From Nitrospira sp. (lineage in GTDB: Bacteria > Nitrospirota > Nitrospiria > Nitrospirales > Nitrospiraceae), in contig JARFXQ010000006.1 in NCBI GenBank assembly GCA_029194725.1, forward strand, positions 1 to 64,000: a stretch of 64,000 nucleotides of DNA. Direction: 5' to 3'. The notes below the pieces were generated by a model that had not been told where the DNA came from, searched no databases, and saw only the letters and a list, made by a program, of their open reading frames with translations. The stretch's first letter is position 1; the number at the start of each line of letters is the position of its first letter. Below are positions 35,917-44,668 of the stretch, piece after piece. Both the position numbers and the translations under genes were made by a program.

Positions 35917-37257
35917 ATGAAAGGATATCCCAGTCAGGGGGATGCGACAAATCTTCAGTCTGCAATCGATTGGCTCAAACAGGTAGTGACCGACTGTCTT
36001 CGGTTTCGCTTCGGGCAAGCCAATGGTTTCGAGGTAATGTCGCTCAAGTTCTACAGCGAAGACTCCTGGCTGGCTAGATTGATGGAGCATCAGAAGCCAA
36101 GCTATGAAGAATTCACCGTGTTGATGCTTGTCATAGCTCCTCACATCCAACCCAATTTCTTCACGCGGATCATCGTCGAGCATCTCCCAGAAGGCGGCGA
36201 CTTTCCCGAGTTCGGCGGGGTAAAAGGCACGAACCATCGCGGCATCCTTCCCACCGGCGAAACCGCCCAGTTCATCCTCGCCGGCGACGATCTCGACAAG
36301 CGGCTCGAAGTGCAGCGCTTGTTCAACAGCGACCATTGGTTCGCGAAAAAACGTATTCTCTGGCTCGCGCCGGTTCCGGAAGGGGAGCCAGTCATGAGCG
36401 GCCGATTGGTCCTGGATCCGGAGGTCGTCGAACAGTTGACGCTCGGCACTGTCAGCAAGCCCCGGTTCAGCATCGAGTTTCCAGCCGAGTACATCGAAAC
36501 GGACATGACGTGGGACGACCTCGTGCTCCATCCGAACACCCTTCGCCAGATCCACGAGATCGAACATTGGATCACGCACAACGAGACGCTGCTCAAGGGC
36601 TGGGGCATGAAGAGAATGATCAAACCTGGGTACCGTGCCTTGTTCTATGGCCCGCCTGGCACAGGCAAGACCCTGACGGCGACGTTGCTCGGCAAACAGA
36701 CCGGCAAAGATGTGTTCCGGATCGACCTGTCTCGCGTGGTGTCGAAATATATCGGCGAGACGGAGAAGAATCTGTCGCGGCTCTTCGATAAAGCCGAGAA
36801 CAAAAACTGGATCTTGTTCTTTGACGAAGCCGATGCCCTGTTCGGTAAGCGAACGGACGTCCGTGATGCGCATGATAAATACGCCAACCAGGAAGTGGCC
36901 TACCTGCTGCAACGAATCGAGGGCTACAACGGCCTTGTGATCCTGGCCACCAACCAGCGAGCCCATATCGACGAGGCCTTTATCCGCCGGTTTCAGGCGA
37001 TCATCCATTTCCCCATGCCGCGGCCAGAAGAACGCTGCCAGATCTGGCGCCAGGCGTTTCCCGAGCAGATTGCGATTGCCTCCGACATTGATTGGCGACA
37101 GGTCGCAGCTCGGTATGAACTCACGGGCGCCGGCATCATCAGTGTCACGCACTATTGTGCCGTAGAAGCCCTGGCCGATCGCTCCTGCGCCGTAACCTCT
37201 CGACAATTGGAGGCGGCGATCTTGCGCGAGTTCACCAAGGAAGGGCGCATCGTGTAG
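35917..37257 (+). CDS. AAA+ ATPase of the eCIS locus (Pvc15-like)
   Basis: This protein of about 446 residues has one AAA+ module: Walker A GPPGTGKT at about residues 245-252, Walker B ILFFDEADALFG at about 300-311, sensor 1 VILATNQ, and an arginine-finger region FIRRFQ. The N-terminal 200 residues are locus-specific. In PVC-like systems this ATPase is conserved and thought to assist cargo loading or assembly. ATG 35917 follows the SUKH stop by one base; an upstream in-frame start at 35758 would lie inside that gene. It closes the operon. Confidence 0.92.
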   Translation: MKGYPSQGDATNLQSAIDWLKQVVTDCLRFRFGQANGFEVMSLKFYSEDSWLARLMEHQKPSYEEFTVLMLVIAPHIQPNFFTRIIVEHLPEGGDFPEFGGVKGTNHRGILPTGETAQFILAGDDLDKRLEVQRLFNSDHWFAKKRILWLAPVPEGEPVMSGRLVLDPEVVEQLTLGTVSKPRFSIEFPAEYIETDMTWDDLVLHPNTLRQIHEIEHWITHNETLLKGWGMKRMIKPGYRALFYGPPGTGKTLTATLLGKQTGKDVFRIDLSRVVSKYIGETEKNLSRLFDKAENKNWILFFDEADALFGKRTDVRDAHDKYANQEVAYLLQRIEGYNGLVILATNQRAHIDEAFIRRFQAIIHFPMPRPEERCQIWRQAFPEQIAIASDIDWRQVAARYELTGAGIISVTHYCAVEALADRSCAVTSRQLEAAILREFTKEGRIV

Positions 37258-37568
37258 GCACATCCAACGTTGCGGCTCTGGCGACGTGAGTCCAGGATAT
37301 TTTGTGATCCATGTGAGCCATCTTCTGCTGATCTCATGAGTTTATTTAGGAATTTCTCGTTTGCCATTTGCATGATCCAGATCATGTCCTTTGGGATACA
37401 TGTAGACGCCGATCGGCCCGCCGGCGTTGACCGATGGAGCTATGTTCAGCGACCGCTGATAGATAATTCTTCCCTCGGGACCTTGCTCAGTAGAGTACAT
37501 CTCTGCGCTGAAAAGCCTGCGAAGGGGAAAGCTCTTACTTTCGACGAAGAATGACAAGCCTGACATCA

Positions 37569-38114
37569 CTACGAGAACAGTTTCCCATTATCCTCTTTCG
37601 TTGGGTACCACAAGAACCCATTCTCAACCGTAGCGAAGGACGTCAGCCGGTGTTGGTCTGCTTTCTTTTCCGACATGATGTGTCGGACTTCCCAGTCCTT
37701 CGTCACTAACGCGTCGGCGATCAAGGACCGGTGGCAGCGCCAAGGGACTGCCTCTGCACACATGATGGCCGTGTGCTGCAATCGACTCTCGACCATCAAC
37801 TCGTCCAAGGCTCTCCGAAACTCCTCTGTCTGCATGTAATCCGCGTAGCCGCGAAAGCTCGCATTTCGCCAGCCGGTGTTGATGGAATCCTTCTTGGGTT
37901 TGCGCAATCCACCAAGATTGCCTGCATGCCGATAGTGAATGGCCGCACGAGCCAAGCTCTGCGCCAACGTTTCGGTGTTGAATTGAGGATTATGGCGTGA
38001 GCGAGGAACAGTCCGCACGTCGATGAGCTGCTGGATGTCATGTGCTTTCAGAAGCGATACGAATTCGTCGATCGGGCTTGTTGAATGGCCGATGGTCCAG
38101 AGAACTTGAGGCAT
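37569..38114 (-). CDS. DUF488 domain protein
   Basis: This 181-residue protein belongs to the DUF488 family. It shows the N-terminal LWTIGHSTSPIDEFVSLLKA, the RTVPRSRHNPQFN motif and MCAEAVPWRCHRSLIADAL with its conserved cysteines. The biochemical role of the family is not established; it is often found with stress and repair genes. It is the last gene of a minus-strand run that includes a TfoX-like gene and a methyltransferase. The 310-base gap towards the eCIS operon (37258-37568) holds nothing I can support. Confidence 0.9.
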   Translation of the reverse strand: MPQVLWTIGHSTSPIDEFVSLLKAHDIQQLIDVRTVPRSRHNPQFNTETLAQSLARAAIHYRHAGNLGGLRKPKKDSINTGWRNASFRGYADYMQTEEFRRALDELMVESRLQHTAIMCAEAVPWRCHRSLIADALVTKDWEVRHIMSEKKADQHRLTSFATVENGFLWYPTKEDNGKLFS

Positions 38115-38121
38115 GGTCTGA

Positions 38122-38439
38122 TCATCCCGTGACTGCTGTCGTCGCCCACTGAGTCAAGACTTCCGCATCTTCAATCACATCGATCGGTACCTCGTAAAAG
38201 GATTTGAGTGTTTGCTTGGCGTTGGGTCGGAACGGTTTCATGCCACGTTCCTTGTAATTGGGAACGATGGCCGTGCTCACTTTGAAGTAGAGGCGGCCTT
38301 TATGAATGATGCCGAAAAACTTGGCGTTCTGATAGAGACCGTAGCCGCCGAACATGGCCCCTACGGTCACTCCGTTCAGCTCCGTCAGCTGATCCAGGAT
38401 GAAGTCCTTGAACCCGTCGTGCTTTGCCGACAGCCTCAT
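38122..38439 (-). CDS. TfoX N-terminal-domain protein
   Basis: This 105-residue protein equals a single TfoX/Sxy N-terminal domain (ILDQLTELNGVTVGAMFGGY GLYQNAKFFG, then GRLYFKVS). Stand-alone versions are widespread and are not necessarily competence regulators. It overlaps the upstream methyltransferase gene by four bases, so the two are translated together. Confidence 0.9.
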   Translation of the reverse strand: MRLSAKHDGFKDFILDQLTELNGVTVGAMFGGYGLYQNAKFFGIIHKGRLYFKVSTAIVPNYKERGMKPFRPNAKQTLKSFYEVPIDVIEDAEVLTQWATTAVTG

Positions 38440-39293
38440 CCAGGCTTGCGCCCCGCAACCATCCGTGCGGCGATTGGGAACGTGATGCGAGCCCCACGCT
38501 GGAACTGCGAGGCAGCTTGGATGATAAGGCGTTTCACCTCTTGTCGTTGTGCTTCCGATAGCGTCGCCATGAGATTTTGGACCGGGGCGGCAATCTCCAT
38601 CAAGCTCGTATAATATTCATCGGTTGAGCCGTAGGACCATTCTCCAAGAAACTCCTGGGCCGTGATGTCTGTAAGGCCGGCTCTCTCCAACATGCCGGCG
38701 AGGTCGCCTGGTTGAGCAAGACGGAAGATGCCCGGCGCCATCGGGTCCGTCGGAGGCAGGTCGATGACTTGCCTGACGGCTGCCATTGAGAGACCGATCG
38801 AGGGGTTCTTTTCCGGAGCGGACCAGACGGCTACCGCGGCCCAGCCTCCCGGCTTCAGGACACGCGCAATTTCTGCAGCAGCTTTGGGAATTTCTGGGAG
38901 AAACATGAGACAGAAGCGGCTGGTGACGGAGTCGAAGGAAGCGGACTCGAACGGAAGGGTCGTCGCATCGCCGACTCTGAACGTCACGTTCTGCAACCCC
39001 AATTGCTTTGCCTTTCTCTCCGCTACGGTGAGCATGTGTTCGGCGAGGTCGATGCCCACCACGCTTCCACCTGCTCCGACTGTCTGAGCGGCGAGGAGTG
39101 CGGGATAGCCGGTGCCTGATCCCAGATCCAGCACGCGAAGTCCATTGCGCAGCCTGGCGTCACCCACCAGCCGGTGATTGAGAAATGCCATCTGTTCATC
39201 GAAGAAGCGATCCCACTTCTCCCAGCCGCCCGCGACGCGGTTCCAGTCTTGTCGTTGGCTATCGATGACTTGCTCAGGCGATGGCGTTGCCAT
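38436..39293 (-). CDS. Class I SAM-dependent methyltransferase
   Basis: This 285-residue methyltransferase resembles UbiE and arsenite methyltransferase-like enzymes. Motif I is VLDLGSGTGYPALLAA at about residues 54-69, with VVGIDLAEHML after it, VGDATTLPFESASFD near 105, and VLKPGGWAAVAVW near 150. The substrate cannot be deduced. It is directly upstream of the TfoX gene with a four-base overlap, and five bases separate it from the lipoprotein gene that precedes it on the minus strand. Confidence 0.9.
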   Translation of the reverse strand: MATPSPEQVIDSQRQDWNRVAGGWEKWDRFFDEQMAFLNHRLVGDARLRNGLRVLDLGSGTGYPALLAAQTVGAGGSVVGIDLAEHMLTVAERKAKQLGLQNVTFRVGDATTLPFESASFDSVTSRFCLMFLPEIPKAAAEIARVLKPGGWAAVAVWSAPEKNPSIGLSMAAVRQVIDLPPTDPMAPGIFRLAQPGDLAGMLERAGLTDITAQEFLGEWSYGSTDEYYTSLMEIAAPVQNLMATLSEAQRQEVKRLIIQAASQFQRGARITFPIAARMVAGRKPG

Positions 39294-39297
39294 GAAG

Positions 39298-39732
39298 TTA
39301 CCTCAGGGTTTCCAGGGTCTGGCGCATCTCTTGGAGTTCGGACACAAAGAGGTCCAAGTGTTGATCCCGCTGAGGCTGATCGTTCTTGAACTTCCATAGC
39401 CGCCTGAAAATCGTCTTGAGTTCTTTATTGTGCGTGACGGCCAGAGCGTAGGCCGGCTGTTCCTTGACCGATTTCTCGACGCAGCAGATGCTGTTGTCGA
39501 TTGCATGAAACTGGTTGTGCAGATCGTCCAAGGCTTGATCGGCTCCCTTGCCGCCCTTGGCGGATTTGGCCGTAGCTTCCGCCATATTGGTCAGGTTGAT
39601 GAGTGTCTCGACGCCTGTTGCGCCCTTGGCCTTTTCAGTAAATTCCTTCGCGTGTGGATAAAAGAGATAGCTGCATCCGCTTGTGCTCAGCAATAGCAGG
39701 ACAGCAATTGAGAATACTGACCTCCAGTTCAT
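39298..39732 (-). CDS. Small lipoprotein of unknown function
   Basis: This protein of about 144 residues starts with MNWRSVFSIAVLLLLSTSGC, a signal peptide with a lipobox-like STSGC, followed by helical, Lys- and Gln-rich sequence and a CC pair near residue 84. I recognise no family. GGAGGA lies before the ATG. It is probably anchored in the outer or inner membrane. Confidence 0.7.
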   Translation of the reverse strand: MNWRSVFSIAVLLLLSTSGCSYLFYPHAKEFTEKAKGATGVETLINLTNMAEATAKSAKGGKGADQALDDLHNQFHAIDNSICCVEKSVKEQPAYALAVTHNKELKTIFRRLWKFKNDQPQRDQHLDLFVSELQEMRQTLETLR

Positions 39733-39827
39733 ATGTCCTCCTTGCCTGAACGGGTGAATTTCGAGAGAGGCTTCCCGCCCCCTGATTGGAGGCTGGGAAG
39801 CCCCTCTCTTCATCATCAGTAACGTCC

Positions 39828-40034
39828 TTAGACTGTGACGGGCACGGTCTTGATCGCGGCCTTCACTTGTGCCGCCATTTCTGGTGGAATCGAATCCAAC
39901 TTGTGGCATTGCTTGGCGTGGGTGGCGACCAACTGCATCAGTTCCGCCTCCGTCTCCGCCCGCACCTGGAATCCGCAGCCGCCCGACGGTTGCACGTCCA
40001 GACATCCAAGCTGCTTGTACTGTTTGTCTGCCAT
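39828..40034 (-). CDS. DUF1059 family small protein
   Basis: This 68-residue protein matches DUF1059: MADKQYKQLGCLDVQPSGG, then CGFQVRAETEAELMQLV and HAKQCHKLDSIPPEM. The family is small and cytoplasmic with unknown function. A strong ribosome site (CAGGAGGAAACC) precedes the ATG at 40034. The same frame stays open upstream into the last exon-like part of the broken SnoaL-like gene, so the two may once have been fused or read through. Confidence 0.85.
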   Translation of the reverse strand: MADKQYKQLGCLDVQPSGGCGFQVRAETEAELMQLVATHAKQCHKLDSIPPEMAAQVKAAIKTVPVTV

Positions 40035-40060
40035 GGTTTCCTCCTGTGGTTGAGGGTGGG

Positions 40061-40438
40061 TTAGTAAGGGTTCGGACATCTCGTGGAACAATTCTTCCTT
40101 GGTGACCTTCCATCGTGCACAATGTAGAGACCTGCCTGATCCAACGTCATGCGCTTTCCGGGTTGTTCCGGTGTCACGTCGTACTTGAAACGCAGCATGA
40201 ACCGGTCGTCTTTCGGATAGGTACCTTCCACAGATCCTCCGTGGATCTCATGGTTCTCCACCCACTACTGATTCTTTCCCGTGATGGCCTGCATTCCCAT
40301 TTGGACCTGACCAATGCCGGGCATCGCGCAAGCCTCGACAGTCTCGACATCTTCTGCGTGGAAACGATCGACCGTCCCTTGATTCTTGCCCTGTCGGTAG
40401 AGGGCTACCACTTCGGTTTCAATGTCCATGGTCGTCAT
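40061..40438 (-). pseudogene. Broken SnoaL-like (NTF2-fold) gene
   Basis: From ATG 40438 the frame reads MTTMDIETEVVALYRQGKNQ, then DRFHAEDVETVEACAMP and ends at TAG 40265-40267 after GKNQ. The same frame continues with WVENHEIHGGSVEG, DRFMLRFKYDVTPEQPGKRM and LYIVHDG, typical of SnoaL-like proteins. Near 40110 one base appears lost: reading one frame over restores VTKEELFHEMSEPLL, which is the expected C-terminus. One stop and one frameshift make it a pseudogene. Protein family is my judgement from these stretches. Confidence 0.75.
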
Positions 40439-40589
40439 AGTGGAATCTTCGTCTGGTTCAGTGGATATAGAAGGATCGTAGTTGATTCATACGGGGGAGA
40501 TCAATCCTTGATGTGCACCGCTGGTTTACTTGTGTAAACTTTCATTGCGATCTTGTTCTGGTGCTTCTACAATTGCCGCCGGCACATAT

Positions 40590-40608
40590 ATCTATTGGTT
40601 CAATAGAT
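40590..40608. promoter_or_regulatory. Perfect inverted repeat upstream of tag
   Basis: ATCTATTG-GTT-CAATAGAT has 8-bp arms and a 3-base centre. It ends about 16 bases before the tag start codon, a position suited to an operator or a translational control hairpin. The AT-rich stretch around 40530-40600 may hold the promoter, but no clear -35/-10 pair is seen. Confidence 0.4.
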
Positions 40609-40623
40609 GCTTAAGTGCAGGCG

Positions 40624-41205
40624 ATGACCCTATCAGGCGAAAAGACTCGGTGCAGCTGGGTCGGGCTGAAGCCACATCTCATTCGGTACCATGATGATGA
40701 ATGGGGCGCGCCGGTGCATGACGATCGCAAGCACTTCGAGATGCTTGTGCTCGAAGGGGCTCAGGCGGGTCTCACATGGGAGACGATTCTGCTGCGTCGC
40801 GAAGGATATCGCAAGGCCTTTGCCGGATTTGACCCCGCTCTTGTCGCCAGATTTACAACGCGGAAAAAGGCCGTGCTGATGAGGGAAGCAGGTATTATCC
40901 GCAATCAACTGAAGATCGAGGCGGCTGTAACGAATGCCCAGGCATTTCTGGCAGTCCAGAAGGAATTTGGATCATTTGACCGGTATGTCTGGCGATTTGT
41001 CGATGGGATGGCGAAAATCAATCGGTGGAAAAATCAAAAAGAAATTCCTGCCACGACGGCTGAGAGTGATGCGCTATCGAAGGACCTGAAAAAGCGAGGC
41101 TTCCGATTTGTGGGCAGTACGATTATCTATGCCTATATGCAGGCAGTCGGCCTGGTGAATGACCACACATATGAGTGTTTTCTTGGCGGCAAGGGCAATC
41201 GGTGA
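40624..41205 (+). CDS. tag: DNA-3-methyladenine glycosylase I
   Basis: This protein of about 193 residues excises 3-methyladenine from DNA. The zinc ligands of the Tag family appear as RCSWVG plus RYHDDEWG near the start and NDHTYECF at the end. The substrate pocket motif LEGAQAGLTWETIL is present. ATG 40624 is used; a GTG three codons upstream is also in frame. Together with the AlkA-type enzyme at 4073 the window encodes two alkylation-repair glycosylases. Confidence 0.95.
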   Translation: MTLSGEKTRCSWVGLKPHLIRYHDDEWGAPVHDDRKHFEMLVLEGAQAGLTWETILLRREGYRKAFAGFDPALVARFTTRKKAVLMREAGIIRNQLKIEAAVTNAQAFLAVQKEFGSFDRYVWRFVDGMAKINRWKNQKEIPATTAESDALSKDLKKRGFRFVGSTIIYAYMQAVGLVNDHTYECFLGGKGNR

Positions 41206-41216
41206 GTGTACGGTTC

Positions 41217-41237
41217 CTCAATTTTTCGCAAATTGAG
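41217..41237 (+). terminator. Hairpin after tag, terminator-like
   Basis: CTCAATTT-TTCGC-AAATTGAG forms a perfect 8-bp stem 11 bases after the tag stop. There is no clear T-run behind it, so intrinsic termination would be weak; it could also serve the converging small membrane-protein gene. Confidence 0.4.
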
Positions 41238-41315
41238 CGAGATCCACGGCCGAATGACGCAGCGGACGTACCCTGACCCCTACGTTCTACTGTTGTAAGG
41301 CAAGAATACTATCAA

Positions 41316-41504
41316 TCAAGCTCTCTGATCTCTTGGGCTGGGCCACATTGATAAAGCGGCTCCAACGACCAGCCACACGACACCCGCAAGAATCGCTCCT
41401 ATGTGGAGCTCGTACCAGGCGGTTATCCCGAGGAATGCCTCATTGAAAAGCAACGCGAGCACCAACATAACGAATCCAACCCAATTGATAAAACTCATGC
41501 CCAT
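41316..41504 (-). CDS. Small two-helix membrane protein
   Basis: This 62-residue protein has two hydrophobic segments (FINWVGFVMLVLALLFNEAF and IGAILAGVVWLVVGAALSMW) joined by a short loop, with a charged tail. A strong AGAAAGGAGA ribosome site precedes the ATG at 41504. I recognise no family; a role in the cytoplasmic membrane is all that can be said. Confidence 0.7.
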   Translation of the reverse strand: MGMSFINWVGFVMLVLALLFNEAFLGITAWYELHIGAILAGVVWLVVGAALSMWPSPRDQRA

Positions 41505-41694
41505 GGATTGTCTCCTTTCTAGTTATGGTCTTTGCTTGCGTTCGTGTAAATGAGCCGTCTTTTGTTTCAGCTGGAGGGCAATTGTACGTCACCTCTGCCT
41601 TGGAAAGCTATGGCGAAAATGACGGAACTTTCCATGGAGGCATATTGTGATCTGTGGGCCTCGTCAGCCCTTTGGCGAGGCTAACAGCGCCATA

Positions 41695-42822
41695 ATGGGA
41701 AAAGTGCTCAGGATTATCGCTCACTTAGATATGGATGCGTTCTTCGCGGCGATTGAAGAGCGCGATACTCCAGCTTTTCGTGGGGTTCCCCTCGTCGTGG
41801 GCGCAGACCCACTGGACGGAAAGGGCCGTGGGGTCGCCGCCACATCGAACTATCTGGCGCGTGCATACGGGATACATTCGGCGACGCCGATCTCCACTGC
41901 CTGGCGCTTGTCCGAGGCCGCTCGCCGGGCGGGGAAGCCGCCGGTGACCTTTGTATCGGTCGACATGCAAAAGTATGCAAGGGTTTCGGAGAAAGTGATC
42001 CGGATCGTACGACGATTCATTCCCCTTGTGGAACAAGCCAGTATAGACGAAGTGTACGGCGACATGAGTTGGACAGGATCGTACGAGGAAGCAGGACGCA
42101 TAGGTTGCCGTCTGAAAGAGGAGATCCATTCGGAGGAACGACTGACGGCCTCAATCGGGATCGGGCCGAATAAATTGATCGCCAAAGTCGCTTCAGGATA
42201 CCGCAAGCCTGACGGATTCACGGTCGTCCGCGAGCAGCAGGCTGAGGCATTTCTGGCTCCACTCTCGATCCGGGTCATCCCCGGAATCGGACCTAAAACG
42301 GAACGCATGCTGAGGGCAAAGAATATCAAGATTGTCACGGATCTAAGAGCGCTGCCCCTCCATCAACTCGAAGCCCTCTTGGGGAAACGCGGCGTATCTC
42401 TCTATGAGAAGGTTCGCGCACGAGATGACTCACCGGTCGAGGAATATTCTGAGCCAAAATCCATCGGGGAGCAGGAAACGTTTGAATCCGACACGCTCGA
42501 CAGTCATAGGCTTCTCAATCAACTCGATGGACTTGTTCGGGGCGTGAGTGATCGTCTGCATCACGAGGGATTTCATTCCTTTCGAACCGTCGTGCTGACC
42601 GTTCGCTTCGCGGATTTTGTGACCAAATCACGCGCCCGTACATTGGCGATGGCGACCGATGAGAGTGCAGTATTGAGACGCGAGGCCATGAGGCTGATGC
42701 TGCCTTTTCTCGATCAGCGTGAAAACCCACAGCGAAAACTCATCCGCTTGCTTGGCCTTCGGGTGGAGAAGCTGAGCTGTGAAGTGAATCCTGCAGGGTT
42801 GCTGGATCGATTCTTTAGTTAG
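41695..42822 (+). CDS. dinB: DNA polymerase IV (Y family)
   Basis: This translesion polymerase of about 375 residues starts with RIIAHLDMDAFFAAIEERD, carrying the first catalytic Asp. The second acidic motif is EQASIDEVYGDMS. SIGIGPNKLIAKVASGYRKP and the helix-hairpin-helix VIPGIGPKTERMLRAKNIK follow, then the little-finger domain. The ATG at 41695 is preferred to a GTG at 41647 because homologues start close to the first beta strand. No obvious clamp-binding QLxLF motif is seen at the C-terminus. Its location next to tag suggests a repair cluster. Confidence 0.95.
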   Translation: MGKVLRIIAHLDMDAFFAAIEERDTPAFRGVPLVVGADPLDGKGRGVAATSNYLARAYGIHSATPISTAWRLSEAARRAGKPPVTFVSVDMQKYARVSEKVIRIVRRFIPLVEQASIDEVYGDMSWTGSYEEAGRIGCRLKEEIHSEERLTASIGIGPNKLIAKVASGYRKPDGFTVVREQQAEAFLAPLSIRVIPGIGPKTERMLRAKNIKIVTDLRALPLHQLEALLGKRGVSLYEKVRARDDSPVEEYSEPKSIGEQETFESDTLDSHRLLNQLDGLVRGVSDRLHHEGFHSFRTVVLTVRFADFVTKSRARTLAMATDESAVLRREAMRLMLPFLDQRENPQRKLIRLLGLRVEKLSCEVNPAGLLDRFFS

Positions 42823-42868
42823 CTCCAGCAAGAGAGGTCATATATCCAGACGGCAATTCGGTCACCTA

Positions 42869-43889
42869 GAGTATTTTCTATTTAGTCATACAGAATATCC
42901 TGCGTGATGGAAGTAATTGGCGCACTCGGTGGGAGAGAAGGTGGGGAGGAGTGTTCCAATTTCGTTCCAGAGCGCATCGACGGTCCGGTGCGCGGCCTTT
43001 TTCAGGAGCGCCTTCAGTTTGGCGAACACCATTTCGATCGGATTGAAGTCTGGTGAGTAGGGCGGTAGATAGAGGATGGTAGCGCCGACCGCCTCGATGG
43101 CGTGACGCACGGCATCAGTTTTGTGACTATTCAGATTGTCGGCAATGACGATGTCGCCGGGATGCAGTGTGGGGCAGAGGATCTCGCGCACATAGACGAG
43201 GAAGGCTGCTTGATCCATCGCTCCGTCGAGCACCATGGGCGCCGTGAGTGCCCCGACGCGGAGTCCGGCGATGAAGGTGGTGGTTTTCCAATGACTGCCG
43301 GGAACTGCGGCCTGACACCGCTCGCCCTTGGGGGAGCGCCCACGCGCACGGGTCATGTGTGTGGTCGCCCCGGTTTCGTCGATAAAAATCAGTTTGGCAA
43401 CATCAAGAGCCGGCTGATGTTCTTGCCACGTGGCGCGGGCTTGTTTGACGTCGTCCCGCGCGTGCTCGCTGGCGCGTAGCGTTTTTTTTAAACGTCAGAT
43501 TCCACTTGTCGAGCTGATGCCATAAGGCGGTCGGTTTAATCAGAATCCCATGCTCGGCCAGCCGCTCGCAGAGCTCGACCAGCGTCAGATCCACTTGGGC
43601 GCCTATCCAGGCACGAATGCGCGGCTCCATCTCAGCCACACGCGACCGACGATACCCGCCTACTGGCTGAGCCGTCCGCTCGCCGTCCTGCTCGTAGCGA
43701 TGCTTGACGTGATACACCCACCGGAGACTGACCTCCAGTCGCCGTGCGATCGACGTCGCACCTTCGCCGCGCTCAAGCCCGCGCAGCACACGGTCCCGTA
43801 AATCTTGTGAATAGGCCGCCATGTCTACCTCCTCCTCGTAGAGGAAGACAGGATACCCTATCTCATGCAAGATTAAATAGAAAATACTC
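42869..43889 (-). mobile_element. IS630-family insertion sequence, about 1.02 kb
   Basis: The element is bounded by terminal inverted repeats GAGTATTTTCTATTTA at the left and its complement TAAATAGAAAATACTC at the right. TA dinucleotides flank both ends (42867-42868 and 43890-43891), the target duplication expected for this family. It contains one transposase gene in two frames, read on the minus strand. The insertion lies between dinB and the PilZ-like gene and does not visibly split another gene. Confidence 0.85.
42886..43822 (-). CDS. IS630-type transposase, two frames joined at an A-run
   Basis: The first frame (43822 to 43403) has the helix-turn-helix part: MAAYSQDLRDRVLRGLERGE, then TSIARRLEVSLRWVYHVKHR. 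The second frame (to 42886) has the DDE catalytic part: the first Asp in KLIFIDETGA (upstream of the in-frame ATG), IVIADNLNSHKT and LPPYSPDFNPIEMVFAKLKA. They meet near 43480-43490, where the coding strand has a run of A residues (LTFKKNA). IS630 elements often make the transposase by ribosomal frameshifting at such runs, so it may be functional rather than broken. An upstream start at 43870 is possible. Confidence 0.8.
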
Positions 43890-44230
43890 TAACATCGACT
43901 GCTGTATTCCCGCACAGGATTTAAGCCAAACCATCTGACATGACCGACTTTTCCATTCACCGAGCTCTGTGGCCCTACATTCTGGTGAAGGACAATCATC
44001 TTGGCCTGTATGCTTTGTCCTTCACGGAGGAATTGTACGTAGAATCAATAGGCTACCATCACAATACCTCGGAATAGTGAATCCAGATCCCTTCGCTGTG
44101 TAGTTTCGATACGTTCTTAAACCAGGAATTTGAAGAGGGTTCTTCAGTAATCAGCATACGTATTAATATCTGTTCAGGTATAACAATTGCTCTTCCTGCT
44201 GCAGGTGTCGTTTGATTTATTGGAGGCATC

Positions 44231-44668
44231 ATGATCATTGGAATGAAGGAAGTCATCCACGAATCGCCTATGAGCCGAGGAAGGAATCTGAACGCTGAGG
44301 CCGCTGTGGCCGGTGTCCGTAAAGACGCGGAGGCTTCATTTCCTTCACGACGGCGAGAGATGCGGGTGGGCGAACAGAAAGTGTGCTCCTATAGCCGATG
44401 CGAATCGTTCGATGGCGAGCAAGTGACCATTGAGCAGGGTGAGGGGTACTGCATCAATAGGAGTGAGCATGGGATCCTCGTCATGATAGGTGAGCGCCCT
44501 CAACAGCGGCAATTATTGGAACTCCATGTTGCTGAAACGCGATGGGAATATTCCATGAGCCTGTACGAGGTGCAGTGGACAAAAATGCTACCGATTGAGT
44601 CTAACGGTGAACTGTTTCTCGTGGGGTGCCGCTTGATATTCGGAGCATCTCGATACGGGCCATTCTAA
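44231..44668 (+). CDS. PilZ-like small protein
   Basis: This 145-residue protein has a core of beta strands (EGYCINRSEHGILVMIGERP, then YEVQWTKMLPIESNGELFLV) that follows the PilZ pattern, and an Arg pair (SRRREMR) before it as in the c-di-GMP binding RxxxR motif. The match is moderate and binding is not proven. GGAGG precedes the ATG. The gap from the insertion sequence (43892-44230) holds no gene I can support. Confidence 0.55.
   Translation: MIIGMKEVIHESPMSRGRNLNAEAAVAGVRKDAEASFPSRRREMRVGEQKVCSYSRCESFDGEQVTIEQGEGYCINRSEHGILVMIGERPQQRQLLELHVAETRWEYSMSLYEVQWTKMLPIESNGELFLVGCRLIFGASRYGPF

Noticed and set aside
11620-37257. Interpretation as a prophage
   Set aside because: There are no capsid, portal, terminase, integrase or lysis genes, and the gene order with DUF4157, DUF5908, tape measure and AAA+ ATPase fits an eCIS.
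11620-37257. Interpretation as a type VI secretion system
   Set aside because: No TssJLM membrane complex, TssBC two-piece sheath or ClpV is present; the sheath is a single protein.
37342-37569. 75-codon minus-strand reading frame
   Set aside because: No recognisable family or clear ribosome site; it lies in the gap after the eCIS operon and is best treated as chance.
44059-44256. 65-codon minus-strand frame upstream of the PilZ-like gene
   Set aside because: No family match and low-complexity content; probably the AT-rich promoter region of the PilZ-like gene.
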